A DNA stretch of 20,488 nt from Actinocrinis sp046724665 (GCA_046724665.1 JBKOWZ010000046.1:1-20488), one strand, 5' to 3'. Shown: positions 8,438 through 16,275, counted from the first letter of the stretch. The notes: generated by a model from the sequence alone, not told the origin. Translations and numbers: made by a program.

Positions 8438-9544
8438 TCACACCGGCGTCGGTGCACGGCGTTTACCGGTGCTGTCCTTCCCGGTGTCGCCACCGATTGC
8501 ACCGCTTGGATTGCCGTCCTCGTCAAGCACACCGCGCGCCGACGTCGTCCCCGAGCCGCCCAGGGCCTGTTCGCCGAAGGCCAGTCTGCCATCAGACCGG
8601 TGCACGACAACCGGCCCGGGTAGATGCAGTGGACCTTGGCCGCGCCAGTTGGTGACCAAGGCGTCCACCGCCTCGATGTGTACGGCGGCGAGTGTGCCGG
8701 CCGGGGCGCCGGAGCGTAGCGCGGCGAGTCTTATGACCCGGCGGCGTACGGCGGTGGGCAGCGCCGCGAGGCGGTTAGTGTCAAGCCCGCCCTGCGTATG
8801 GCTGCACTCCTCCAAGGCGCGCGAGGCCCAGTTGTCGAGCGCTTCGGTGTCTTCACGCAGCATCCGCGCGGTACGTGCCAGTGCCTCAGGCATCCCCGGA
8901 CCGAGCGCGTCGCGGATCGCGGGCAGCAGCTGGTGGCGGATACGCGAGCGCGTGTACGTGGGATCGGCGTTGTGCGGGTCACGCCACGGCACGACGCCCT
9001 CAGCCAGGCAGGCGTCCTCGGTTACCTCGCGAGCAATCTCCAGCAGCGGGCGGCGGTACCTGTCCCCCGGGCCGAATCGGGCGGGCATCCCGGCGAGCGA
9101 CCTCGCCCCGGAGCCCCGGGCCAGTCCCAGCAGCACCGTCTCGGCCTGATCGTCCCTGGTGTGGCCGAGCAGGACCGACCGGGCCCCGAGGCGGTCGGCC
9201 AGCTGGTCCAGCGCCTCGTACCGGGCCGCGCGCGCGGCGGCCTCCGGTCCCCCTTCGCGGCCGACCGCGACGGCCACGGACTCGACCGGATCGAGGCCGC
9301 GCTGCCGCAGCAGCCGCACGACCTCCTCGGCGCGACGCGCCGAGCCCTCCTGGAGCCCGTGATCCACCGTCACGGCCCCGCACCGCAGCCCGAGCCGGGG
9401 TGCGGCGAACGCCGCCGCGCAGGCCAGCGCGAGCGAGTCGGCGCCGCCGGAACAGGCGATCAGCACCAGGTCACCGGGCTGATGGTCCTTCAGCGCGTGG
9501 CGTACCGCCAGGCGTATCGCGGCTACCGCGGGCACCGGACCCAT
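8438..9544 (-). CDS. tilS: tRNA(Ile)-lysidine synthetase
   Basis: TilS attaches lysine to C34 of the CAU-anticodon tRNA-Ile so that it reads AUA. The 368-aa product has the PP-loop SGGADS at 32-37, AVTVDHGLQEGS, the conserved LLGHTRDDQAETVLLGLARGSG (read as two adjoining blocks), and RSRIRHQLLP. A C-terminal half with lower conservation follows (MLREDTEALDNWA onward). The last roughly 40 residues are Gly/Ser/Thr/Asp-rich and look disordered. The frame is open to a TTG at 9565, but ATG 9544 has GAGGAG at 9 nt and gives MGPVPAVAAIRLAVR, the normal N-terminus. hpt follows after 76 bp; the metalloprotease gene ends 60 bp upstream. Confidence 0.96.
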   Translation of the reverse strand: MGPVPAVAAIRLAVRHALKDHQPGDLVLIACSGGADSLALACAAAFAAPRLGLRCGAVTVDHGLQEGSARRAEEVVRLLRQRGLDPVESVAVAVGREGGPEAAARAARYEALDQLADRLGARSVLLGHTRDDQAETVLLGLARGSGARSLAGMPARFGPGDRYRRPLLEIAREVTEDACLAEGVVPWRDPHNADPTYTRSRIRHQLLPAIRDALGPGMPEALARTARMLREDTEALDNWASRALEECSHTQGGLDTNRLAALPTAVRRRVIRLAALRSGAPAGTLAAVHIEAVDALVTNWRGQGPLHLPGPVVVHRSDGRLAFGEQALGGSGTTSARGVLDEDGNPSGAIGGDTGKDSTGKRRAPTPV

Positions 9545-9604
9545 TGCTGACCACTCCTCAACCAAGTCGCCGTGGCGGCGCCCGCCCCCGCACCGCCGGG
9601 CCGG

Positions 9605-10759
9605 TCAGCCACGGCGCAGCGGCACCCGCCGTATCCAAGCGGCCGGATCGCTGATCTCGGCCTGGGTCGGGAGGGTGTTCGGCGAGGTCCACACGCGGTT
9701 GAAGCCGTCGATCCCGGCCTCGTCCACGACACTGCGCACGAAGCGCTCGCCGTCGCGGTACTGCCGCAGCTTGGCGTCGAGTCCGAGCACCTTGCGCAGC
9801 AGCGTCTCCGGCCTCAGCCGGTTCCTCGACCTGCGGCGGCCGAACTCCCGGCTGATCTCCGCGACCGACGGCACGACCAGCGGGCCGACCCCGTCCATCA
9901 CATAGGTGGCGTGCCCCTCCAACAGTGTCATGACAGCAGTCAACCGCTGCATCACGACACGTTGCGCAGGGGTACGAACCATATCCAACAACGAGAGCCC
10001 GTCCGAGGGAGTGACGGGGGCGGCGGCGTCACCCACTCGATCGGCCGGTATCTCGGCGTGTCGAGTGGACGGCGGCGTACCGGTGCCTACGACGGTACGC
10101 ACGACGGTTTTCACGCGTTCGGCGAACACGGCGGGCTCGACATCCAACTCAGCGATCAGTGTGCTTATCTCACCGAGGATGTGCTCACGCAGCCACGGCA
10201 CCGCGCCGAACTGGACGCGGTGGGTCTCCTCGTGCAGGCAGACCCACAGCCGGAAGTCGCTCGGGTCCACGCCGAGTTCCCGCTCGACGTGCACGATGTT
10301 GGGCGCGACGAGCAGCAGCCGCCCGGGGCCGTTCTGCGCGCCGCCGCCGAAGGGGTCGAACTGGCCGAGCACCCGGTGCGACAGGTAGGCGAGCAGCGAG
10401 CCGAGTTCGATCCCGGTCAGCTTGGCCCCGGCGGAGCTCGCCGCGGAACGCAGCCCGCTCGGCACGACGCCCTCCCGCCACTGGCGCACCTTCTCGGCCA
10501 GCGGCGCGGACAGTTCCTGCACGGCGCCGAGGTTCGCGCTGATCCAGCCGTCCCGGCCGACCACCAGGACCGGCGAGTCGCTCTGCGGCGCGTCCAGCTT
10601 GGCGAAGGCGCGCACGTGGCCCTCGGCCGCCTCGGCGGCGTGCCGCAGCTCCGCCACCGCCGCCTCAGCCTGGCGCGCACTGACCGCGGGTCCCGGGCGC
10701 ACCAGGCGCCGTGCGGTCGCCTCGGCCACCGACCAGTCGATCAGTTCATCACTCGCCAC
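9605..10759 (-). CDS. Zinc-dependent metalloprotease (COG5282, 'F420 biosynthesis-associated' family)
   Basis: A 384-aa protein of the actinobacterial family named both zinc-dependent metalloprotease and coenzyme F420 biosynthesis-associated protein. Its true role is not established to my knowledge. Visible features: DELIDWSVAEATARRLVRPGP at the N-terminus, LLLVAPNIVHVERELGV, the zinc motif HEETH at about 176-180 in LWVCLHEETHRVQFG, and a downstream LLEGHATYVMDGVG that may give the third ligand. No signal peptide is visible. I chose GTG 10759: it lacks a Shine-Dalgarno but has TACGTT at exactly -12 to -7, indicating a leaderless transcript, and it matches the usual N-terminus. The frame is open to TTG 10810. 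tilS follows after 60 bp, so the two may be co-transcribed. Confidence 0.9.
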   Translation of the reverse strand: MASDELIDWSVAEATARRLVRPGPAVSARQAEAAVAELRHAAEAAEGHVRAFAKLDAPQSDSPVLVVGRDGWISANLGAVQELSAPLAEKVRQWREGVVPSGLRSAASSAGAKLTGIELGSLLAYLSHRVLGQFDPFGGGAQNGPGRLLLVAPNIVHVERELGVDPSDFRLWVCLHEETHRVQFGAVPWLREHILGEISTLIAELDVEPAVFAERVKTVVRTVVGTGTPPSTRHAEIPADRVGDAAAPVTPSDGLSLLDMVRTPAQRVVMQRLTAVMTLLEGHATYVMDGVGPLVVPSVAEISREFGRRRSRNRLRPETLLRKVLGLDAKLRQYRDGERFVRSVVDEAGIDGFNRVWTSPNTLPTQAEISDPAAWIRRVPLRRG

Positions 10760-10765
10760 ACCTTC

Positions 10766-10771
10766 AACGTA
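10766..10771 (-). promoter_or_regulatory. -10 hexamer of a probable leaderless metalloprotease promoter
   Basis: TACGTT on the minus strand lies at -12 to -7 from GTG 10759, with no Shine-Dalgarno. A small dyad GCTTC-T-GAAGC at 10784-10794 lies where the -35/spacer region would be; its meaning is unknown. Confidence 0.55.
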
Positions 10772-10972
10772 TCCCGCGGCGGTGCTTCTGAAGCGCGGCG
10801 CATTGCCCAATTAGATCGTCCAGTATGCACACCGGCCGAAATATGTACCGACCGACCCGGCACCGCTGATCAGGCGATGTTGCGTTGATCACTCAGCGGC
10901 GCCGCCTGGCTCGTGTACCGCCGCGCATGCGGGACACTGGTGCGGTAAGCCTGCGCCCCCATGGAGGAAGCG

Positions 10973-11473
10973 ATGGAGTTCGACGTCCTGATCGAGATCC
11001 CGAAGGGCCAGCGCAACAAGTACGAGGTAGACCACAAGACCGGCCGGATAAGGCTGGATCGGATGCTGTTCACCTCGACGCGTTACCCGGCGGACTACGG
11101 CTTCATCGAGGACACCCTCGGTGAGGACGGCGATCCCCTGGACGCCCTGGTGCTGCTCGAGGAGCCGACCTTCCCCGGCTGCCTGATCCTGTGCCGGACG
11201 ATCGGGATGTTCCGGATGACGGACGAGAAGGGCGGCGACGACAAGGTGCTGTGCGTCCCCGCGAACGACCCCCGGGTGGAGCACATCCGCGACATCCACC
11301 ACGTGCCCGAGTTCGACCGGCTGGAGATCCAGCACTTCTTCGAGGTGTACAAGGATCTGGAGCCAGGCAAGTCGGTGGAGGGCGCCACCTGGGTCGGCCG
11401 CACCGACGCCGAGGAGGAGATCCGCCGCTCGCGGCTGCGCTTCGCCGAGAACCCCGGCGCGATCGAGCACTGA
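10973..11473 (+). CDS. ppa: Inorganic pyrophosphatase (family I)
   Basis: Ppa hydrolyses pyrophosphate to phosphate in the cytoplasm and so drives biosynthetic reactions. The 166-aa product starts MEFDVLIEIPKGQRNKYEVD and carries the signature DGDPLDALV (52-60) with the metal-binding aspartates D52, D54 and D57, then KVLCVPANDPR and HFFEVYKDLEPGK. An upstream in-frame ATG at 10961 would add MEEA, but its GGAGGA codons are themselves the Shine-Dalgarno for ATG 10973 at 4-6 nt, so I chose 10973. It is the only clear plus-strand gene of the window, divergent from the metalloprotease (213 bp between starts) and convergent with the NlpC/P60 gene, with the stop codons only 17 bp apart. Confidence 0.97.
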   Translation: MEFDVLIEIPKGQRNKYEVDHKTGRIRLDRMLFTSTRYPADYGFIEDTLGEDGDPLDALVLLEEPTFPGCLILCRTIGMFRMTDEKGGDDKVLCVPANDPRVEHIRDIHHVPEFDRLEIQHFFEVYKDLEPGKSVEGATWVGRTDAEEEIRRSRLRFAENPGAIEH

Positions 11474-11474
11474 C

Positions 11475-11494
11475 CTGACCGGCCGGGCGGTCAG
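11475..11494. terminator. Bidirectional hairpin between convergent ppa and NlpC/P60 gene
   Basis: CTGACCG (11475-11481), loop GCCGGG, CGGTCAG (11488-11494): a perfect 7-bp stem that starts one base after the ppa stop and contains the TGA stop of the opposite gene. It has no T-run in either direction. It probably ends both transcripts. Confidence 0.65.
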
Positions 11495-12669
11495 CCGGGC
11501 CGCGCGTAGAACTGGATCGGCCCCCACATCCAGATCGACGAGATCTGCACGTTCTCGCCGGTGCGCGGCGCCTGGATCATCCGCTGGCCGCCGAGGTACA
11601 TGGCCTCGTGGTAGATCGTGTTCGAGTCGTGCCGGTCGGTCGCCCAGAACATCAGGTCGCCGGGTTGCAGGCTGTCGTAGTCGATCGGGTGGCTCGACTG
11701 GTACTGGAACGCCGCGAAGTGCGGCAGGTACACGCCCGCCGACGCCCACGCCCGCATTGTCAGCCCCGAGCAGTCGAACGAATCGGGACCCGTCGCGCCC
11801 CAGACGTAAGGCTTGCCGAGCTGTGCGTAGGCGTAGGCGATCGCCTTGCTCGCGGCGGACCCGTCGTACGCCGGGGCGGTGAACTGGCCAGCGCTGGCCT
11901 CGGCCGCTCGTTGCGCCGCTTCCTGCGCCAAGCCCTGCTGCCGCTCCTGCGCCAACTCGAACGAGATGCGCTGCGCCGCGGCGAGTTGCGCGAGCAACGC
12001 GTCGCGCTTCGCACTGACCGCCGCGAGCTGGCTCTGCTGCGCCGACACCGCCGCGCGCGCGGCCTGCGCGGCCTGAGCCACCTGAGCCTGCGCCGCCATA
12101 CGCGTCCGCAAGGCCGCGTTCGCCGCTGTCTGCGCGGCCTCCGCGTCCTGTCGGGCGTCGTCCGCCGCACGCAACGTCGCCCTCAGGTCCGCCCCCTGAT
12201 GCTGGAGGAGATGAGCCCCCGTCACGTACTGCTCGGGCCCGTCCGCGCTGAGCACGAGGCTGACCGACCCCAGTCCGTTGCCGTCCCGGTACGCGGCCGC
12301 GGCCAGCCGTCCGACGTCTGAGCGCGCGTCAACCAGCCGTAGCCGCGCCGCGGCGACCCGGTTCGCTGCGGCCCGCGCCGCCGACTGGGCCCGCTGCAAC
12401 CGCACGGTGGCCGCGTCGTACCGCTCGGCCGCGATCTGCGACTGGCGCACCAACGCGGTCAGCTGCCGCTGCGCTTCGTCGAGCTGCATCTGGATCGGCA
12501 CGACGGCCGCCTTGTCCCGCGTGACGGCCCGCTGCGCCTGGTCAACCTGGTCCTGGCTCGGATAGACGGGATCGGCATAGGCGCCGCCGACGGCCGGGCC
12601 CAGCGTCGCCGCGCAGACGAGCGCGGCGCAGACGATCCTGCGTGACATGCTCACCCGACGACTGGCCAC
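11491..12669 (-). CDS. Secreted NlpC/P60 peptidoglycan endopeptidase with coiled coil
   Basis: A 392-aa exported cell-wall hydrolase. The order is: signal peptide (about 1-32, basic MASRRVSMSRR, hydrophobic core, AYA cleavage motif); a long Ala/Gln/Arg-rich coiled coil (about 36-265) typical of RipA/Cgl-type hydrolases; an NlpC/P60 domain (about 275-392) with catalytic C300 in DCSGLTMRAW, H354 in YHEAMYLGG and a downstream MIQAP block. These enzymes cut stem-peptide bonds in peptidoglycan, often during septation; the coiled coil probably holds the enzyme inactive or recruits a partner (family knowledge). GTG 12669 is chosen because GGAGGAG precedes it by 4-5 nt; an ATG at 12648 would shorten the signal peptide. 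Convergent with ppa, stop inside the shared hairpin. Confidence 0.95.
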   Translation of the reverse strand: MASRRVSMSRRIVCAALVCAATLGPAVGGAYADPVYPSQDQVDQAQRAVTRDKAAVVPIQMQLDEAQRQLTALVRQSQIAAERYDAATVRLQRAQSAARAAANRVAAARLRLVDARSDVGRLAAAAYRDGNGLGSVSLVLSADGPEQYVTGAHLLQHQGADLRATLRAADDARQDAEAAQTAANAALRTRMAAQAQVAQAAQAARAAVSAQQSQLAAVSAKRDALLAQLAAAQRISFELAQERQQGLAQEAAQRAAEASAGQFTAPAYDGSAASKAIAYAYAQLGKPYVWGATGPDSFDCSGLTMRAWASAGVYLPHFAAFQYQSSHPIDYDSLQPGDLMFWATDRHDSNTIYHEAMYLGGQRMIQAPRTGENVQISSIWMWGPIQFYARPG

Positions 12670-12777
12670 TGGCTCCTCCCACGACCGACGACGTTGCGTT
12701 GTCGATCGTGCCCCGCAGCCGCAGTGCCCTTTCGTCTGACACGCGCCGAATCACCCGGGTGCGTGCCTAAACGCGAA

Positions 12778-13806
12778 TCAGGCGCCGACCGCAGCCCCGG
12801 CCATTTGACGCGTGATCAGCCCCTTTTCATACAGCCAGCGAACGGTGTCGGTCATCGATCGGGTGAGGCCGTACTCCTGTCCCCCGCCGAGCACCTCCTC
12901 GGTCGCACTCGTATCGACCGGCTTGCCGTCGAGGCAGGCGTAGATCTCCCGGTAGTCGGCGGGGATACGCACCGGCAGGAACCGTTGCAACAGCTCAGTC
13001 AGCCGACCGACGGGCAGCATCGCCGTGGCGGGCAGGAAGACCGCGGGCAGCGAACGGCCGGTTACCGAACGCAGCGTGTCCAGGTACTCGCGTGTGGATA
13101 CGTACCGCGACGGCGTGATCAGACGGAGCGGCCCGAGGTCCGGCCGCATCACGGCCACGTGCAGCCGCGCCACGTCGCGCACGTCCCCCACCGGGCAGCC
13201 GCCGGTCGGCCAGATCGGCATGATGCCGCGCAGCGCGTGCCACAGCCGGCGAACCCCGTCCCCGACATGCGGATCGTAGGGGCCGAGCGTCGCGGCAGGG
13301 TACGTGATCACCACCGACGCACCCGCGTCCTGATACCCCCGCGCTATCCGGTCGGCTTCCGCCTTGCTCGCCAGATACGGATCGCGCGGCCGACTCGCCT
13401 CGCCGTCGGGCGTCAACATGGCCTGTGGCGTGGGCGCCAGCGCACCGAGCGCCGACACGTACACGATCGGATCGATGCCCTCTGTCGCCGCCACATCCAG
13501 AACCACATCCGTACCCGCAGCGTTAACTTTCCACATCTTCGCGTGATCACGGCTGTTGAGTGAATACAATGACGCCGCGTGCAACACCGCGTCGCAATCC
13601 GACAGCGCGTTGTCCACCGTTTCGGCGTCAGTCACATCCCCCGGCATGGCCTCAACGCAGTCCAGGTCGACGCCCAGCGGTCCGAGTACCGGCCTCACCC
13701 GCGCCGGATCCCGCACCAAGAGGCGGACCATGTGTCCGGCATTGACCAGGCCGGCGACCGTATGCGACCCGATGAACCCGGTGCCACCGGTGACCAACAC
13801 CCGCAT
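12778..13806 (-). CDS. NAD(P)-dependent epimerase/dehydratase (extended SDR)
   Basis: A 342-aa extended short-chain dehydrogenase. The nucleotide-binding GGTGFIG is at 7-13, followed by LVRDPARV, GDVTD, VLHAASLYS, a catalytic-type YVSALGA, and the YxxxK pair in DPYLASKAEADR (Y144, K148), then SVVITYPAATLGPYDPH. The substrate is not recognisable; relatives act on sugar-nucleotides, steroids or dihydroflavonol-like ketones. ATG 13806 has AGGAG at 7 nt. The frame stays open upstream through a 44-bp palindrome, but that part is not protein-like. TATAAC at 13834-13839 is a good -10, and the palindrome overlaps it, so the gene is probably repressed by a regulator encoded elsewhere. Its neighbour upstream is the GMC oxidoreductase gene, separated by 244 bp and a large hairpin. 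Confidence 0.93.
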   Translation of the reverse strand: MRVLVTGGTGFIGSHTVAGLVNAGHMVRLLVRDPARVRPVLGPLGVDLDCVEAMPGDVTDAETVDNALSDCDAVLHAASLYSLNSRDHAKMWKVNAAGTDVVLDVAATEGIDPIVYVSALGALAPTPQAMLTPDGEASRPRDPYLASKAEADRIARGYQDAGASVVITYPAATLGPYDPHVGDGVRRLWHALRGIMPIWPTGGCPVGDVRDVARLHVAVMRPDLGPLRLITPSRYVSTREYLDTLRSVTGRSLPAVFLPATAMLPVGRLTELLQRFLPVRIPADYREIYACLDGKPVDTSATEEVLGGGQEYGLTRSMTDTVRWLYEKGLITRQMAGAAVGA

Positions 13807-13833
13807 CGAAGTTCTCCTGCGCCAACCGAGAGG

Positions 13834-13839
13834 GTTATA
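13834..13839 (-). promoter_or_regulatory. -10 element of the epimerase promoter
   Basis: TATAAC (five of six matches to TATAAT) on the minus strand, 27 bp upstream of the epimerase ATG and overlapping the outer edge of the 44-bp palindrome. Transcription would start near 13827, leaving a short leader with AGGAG. The -35 position falls in the palindrome centre and is not consensus. Confidence 0.55.
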
Positions 13840-13879
13840 CCGGATACGATACGCTCCGGAGCGTATCGTATCCGGTATA
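13836..13879. promoter_or_regulatory. Perfect 44-bp palindrome, probable operator
   Basis: Two 22-bp arms (13836-13857 and 13858-13879) are exact reverse complements with no spacer. The centre is GCTCCGGAGC; each arm also contains GATACGATAC, two direct copies of GATAC, and the outer end is CCGGTATA. It lies 29 bp upstream of the epimerase start and overlaps its -10. Size, symmetry and place fit an operator for a dimeric or paired-dimer repressor, such as a TetR-family protein (inference). No regulator gene is adjacent. Confidence 0.75.
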
Positions 13880-13960
13880 CACGTCGGCACAAGCTGACGT
13901 AAAGGGGTGGGGGTGCCGAGCCGCGCTTACGGTCCGCGTTGATCTAGGCCATCCTCCAGT

Positions 13961-14043
13961 GCTTCGGCAGCCTGCCTTCGCTCCATTCGCTGCTCCGTGA
14001 CGACCTCTGGCCGCGTTGCGGGGCGAAGGCGGGCTGCCGAAGC
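13961..14043 (-). terminator. Long hairpin downstream of the GMC oxidoreductase gene
   Basis: 13961-13981 and 14023-14043 are inverted repeats, 20 of 21 identical, the remaining pair being a possible G-U. The 41-nt loop contains a small CCGC/GCGG stem (14011-14021). It starts 7 bp after the GMC stop at 14051. Most likely the terminator of the DUF5987-GMC operon; the stem is unusually long. Confidence 0.6.
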
Positions 14044-14050
14044 AGAGGCA

Positions 14051-15703
14051 CTAATGCCCCGCGAGTACGCGCTTGACCATCGGCAGCTCCATCACCGCGT
14101 CCCGCGGACCGGTGTCACCCGACGGCGACGGCGCGCCGTACTGCACCGGCACCCCGCTCTCCCGAGCCCGCTCGACGATGTACACGCTCGCCCGCTCGGC
14201 GAGCGCGGAGATCGTCAGGCTCGGGTTCACCGTCAGCGCGGCGGGGATCGCCGACCCGTCGGTGACGAAGATCCCGGGGTGGCCGCGAAGCTCCTGCGTC
14301 GAGTCGAGCGCGGACGTCTCCGGGTCGTCGCCCATCCGCACCGACGCCAGCGGGTGCACCGTCGTGTAGCCGAGCGCCTCGGGCGCCCACGGCCCGCCGC
14401 GGGTGGACAGCCCCTTGGCAGTCATGATCTGTTCGAGCTGGACTCGCGCTCCGTCGAGCGCGCGCATGGTGTTGGCGTTGGGCTCGAACGACAGCGAGTT
14501 CTGCGCGACGCCGGCGGCGAGCTTGGTGTACGTGCCGGTCGGCGGCGGCGGGCCGAAGACGCCTTCGTTGTCGTCCTCGACCATGGCCAGCACCCCGAGC
14601 CACGACTTCCAGTTCTTGCTCGACGGCTTCTTGCCCGCGCCGTACCAGAGCGGATTGGCGCCGGCGTCGGTGACGACCATGTTCGCCATCGGCCCGAAGT
14701 AGAGGTTCTGCAATCCGTACCGCTCGAACTCGGCGCGGTTCGCGTCCAGGTAGTCGTATGTCATGACGGTGATGTTCTTGCCGATGTACGACGCCTCGAA
14801 CGCGGTGTCCGCGTCCCGCTTCAGGCCGAGGACGCCGGCGACCTTCTCCTCGTCCATCTCGTACGTGTACTGCCGGTCGCCGTTGCCGGAGAAGTACTTG
14901 CCGACCGCCGACGGCATCCCGCCGAGAGCCTCAGCGGAGCGCTGCAAGATGACCGGCGTACCCAGCGAGCCCGCCGCGAGCACCACGATCTTGCACTCGA
15001 TCGTGCTGCTGGAGACGGTGGCGCCGCTGTCGTCGGTCACGTTGTACGACACGCTGTACCGGTAGCCGGGCGTCGTCGCGACGCCGATGGTCTGCACCTC
15101 GTGCCGCGCACGCACCTGCGCGCCGTGCGCCTTCGCCGCGGGCAGATAGTTGAGCAGCATCGACCGCTTGGCGTCGAACCGGCAGCCGGTGAACTGCCAG
15201 CCGCAGTTGACGCACTCGGACAGGTCGATCGCCACCGGCACCGGGTTGCAGGTCAGGCCGGACTGCGCGCAGGCGGCGGCGAACACGCCGCCGGAGTAGC
15301 TGACGTCGGACCAGGTCTGCTGCTGCACCGGGAGCGTCGCCTCGGCCAGCTCGTACCAGGGGTCGAGGCTCTGCCTGGTCAGCGCGTGCGGCCACAGCCG
15401 CGAGCCGGTGCTGCCCATCCGCTCGAACGCGAAGCTCGGCGCGCGTAACGCGATGCCGAAGTTGATCACGCTGCCGCCGCCGACGCAGTTGCCCGCGTAG
15501 ACCGAGACGCCCGCGCCCAGCACCAGGTCGATGTACCGGGTGAAGGTGCCGAGCCGCATGTCCTGCGCGAAGTCCGCGGCGCTGTACTCGGCGCCGCGCT
15601 CCAGGATGACCACCCCGGCGCCGCCGGCCGCCAGAGTGTAAGCGGGGATCGCGCCACCGTAGCCGCTGCCGACGACGACCGCGTCTGTCAGTTCGACACT
15701 CAT
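14051..15703 (-). CDS. GMC-family FAD oxidoreductase (cholesterol-oxidase-like)
   Basis: A 550-aa flavoprotein oxidising an alcohol group; substrate unknown. FAD-binding GSGYGG is at 12-17 and GNCVGGGSVIN at 71-81. Near the C-terminus H450 (HPLASVRMG) and N493 (LTVNPSLTISALAERA) match the catalytic His/Asn pair of cholesterol oxidase-type GMC enzymes. Residues 164-174 read CVNCGWQFTGC, a ferredoxin-like C-x2-C-x2-Q-x3-C in which the third Cys is Gln. No signal peptide is visible. ATG 15703 overlaps the TGA of the DUF5987 gene (ATGA) and has GGGAG at 7 nt; the frame happens to stay open to 17041, but that extension is not protein-like. The two genes are almost certainly an operon. An electron-acceptor or assembly role for the partner is inferred. 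Confidence 0.95.
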   Translation of the reverse strand: MSVELTDAVVVGSGYGGAIPAYTLAAGGAGVVILERGAEYSAADFAQDMRLGTFTRYIDLVLGAGVSVYAGNCVGGGSVINFGIALRAPSFAFERMGSTGSRLWPHALTRQSLDPWYELAEATLPVQQQTWSDVSYSGGVFAAACAQSGLTCNPVPVAIDLSECVNCGWQFTGCRFDAKRSMLLNYLPAAKAHGAQVRARHEVQTIGVATTPGYRYSVSYNVTDDSGATVSSSTIECKIVVLAAGSLGTPVILQRSAEALGGMPSAVGKYFSGNGDRQYTYEMDEEKVAGVLGLKRDADTAFEASYIGKNITVMTYDYLDANRAEFERYGLQNLYFGPMANMVVTDAGANPLWYGAGKKPSSKNWKSWLGVLAMVEDDNEGVFGPPPPTGTYTKLAAGVAQNSLSFEPNANTMRALDGARVQLEQIMTAKGLSTRGGPWAPEALGYTTVHPLASVRMGDDPETSALDSTQELRGHPGIFVTDGSAIPAALTVNPSLTISALAERASVYIVERARESGVPVQYGAPSPSGDTGPRDAVMELPMVKRVLAGH

Positions 15704-16275
15704 GCCGGGCTCCCACTCGGGGTCGTGAACGGGCTGAGGTCGGCCAGCTGTCGGCCGTAGGAGAAGACGGGGTACCGCCAGGCGCCGTCCGCGTCGGGGG
15801 CCGGGTAGCCCATCCAGGCCAGTCCGGCGTGGCCGGCGGCGACCGCGTCGGCGGTGTGCTCGTGGCAGGCCGAGTCGAACGCCCAGCTGGCGAGCGAGGC
15901 CAGCAGCAGGGCGAACGGGTGCAGCGGGTCTCCGACGGTCAGCAGTTCGCCGGCCAGCGCCGTGCGGTCGGCGAAGGACAGCGCGGCGAACGGGGACGGC
16001 TCCGGGTCCAGCGAGAGCCCGTTGGCGTCCGCGTACTGCTTGGCCCGGTCGTCGATCAGCTGTGCGATGTCCGGCAGCGCCGGGCCCACGCCGACCTCGG
16101 GCATCAGGAACGCGTCGATCGCGCCGGCCGCGGCGACGCTGGGGCCGGCCGCCGCGCCGGCGACCGCGACGTCGCCCGGGAAGCGCGGCTCGCCGGGCAC
16201 GATCGTGTCGGCGAATGCCTCGAGTGTCTGTGCCACGGCAGGATCCAGCATGGCCGCGTCCTCGACTGAAGCCAT
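15700..16275 (-). CDS. DUF5987 family protein, partner of the GMC oxidoreductase
   Basis: A 191-aa Ala-rich protein resembling DUF5987 proteins and, more distantly, the small third subunit of gluconate 2-dehydrogenase-type complexes. Visible: LEAFADTIVPGEPRFPGD near the N-terminus (a typical small-subunit opening), AIDAFLMPEVGVGP, LLASLASWAFDSACHEH and a C-terminal GLAWMGYPAPD...WRYPVFSYGRQL. No Tat or Sec signal peptide is seen, unlike many small subunits of membrane dehydrogenases, so the complex may be cytoplasmic. ATG 16275 has GAGAGGAG about 10 nt upstream. Its stop overlaps the GMC start by ATGA, indicating coupled translation. The family has no proven function that I know; a role as an accessory subunit or chaperone of the oxidoreductase is inference from pairing. 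Confidence 0.85.
   Translation of the reverse strand: MASVEDAAMLDPAVAQTLEAFADTIVPGEPRFPGDVAVAGAAAGPSVAAAGAIDAFLMPEVGVGPALPDIAQLIDDRAKQYADANGLSLDPEPSPFAALSFADRTALAGELLTVGDPLHPFALLLASLASWAFDSACHEHTADAVAAGHAGLAWMGYPAPDADGAWRYPVFSYGRQLADLSPFTTPSGSPA

Noticed and set aside
10961..10972. Upstream ATG as the start of ppa
   Set aside because: The four extra codons contain the GGAGGA Shine-Dalgarno for the ATG at 10973, and family members start MEFDV.
13807..13890. N-terminal extension of the epimerase through the palindrome
   Set aside because: A Rossmann protein begins at MRVLVTGGTG, ATG 13806 has AGGAG upstream, and the extra codons are just the palindrome read as protein.
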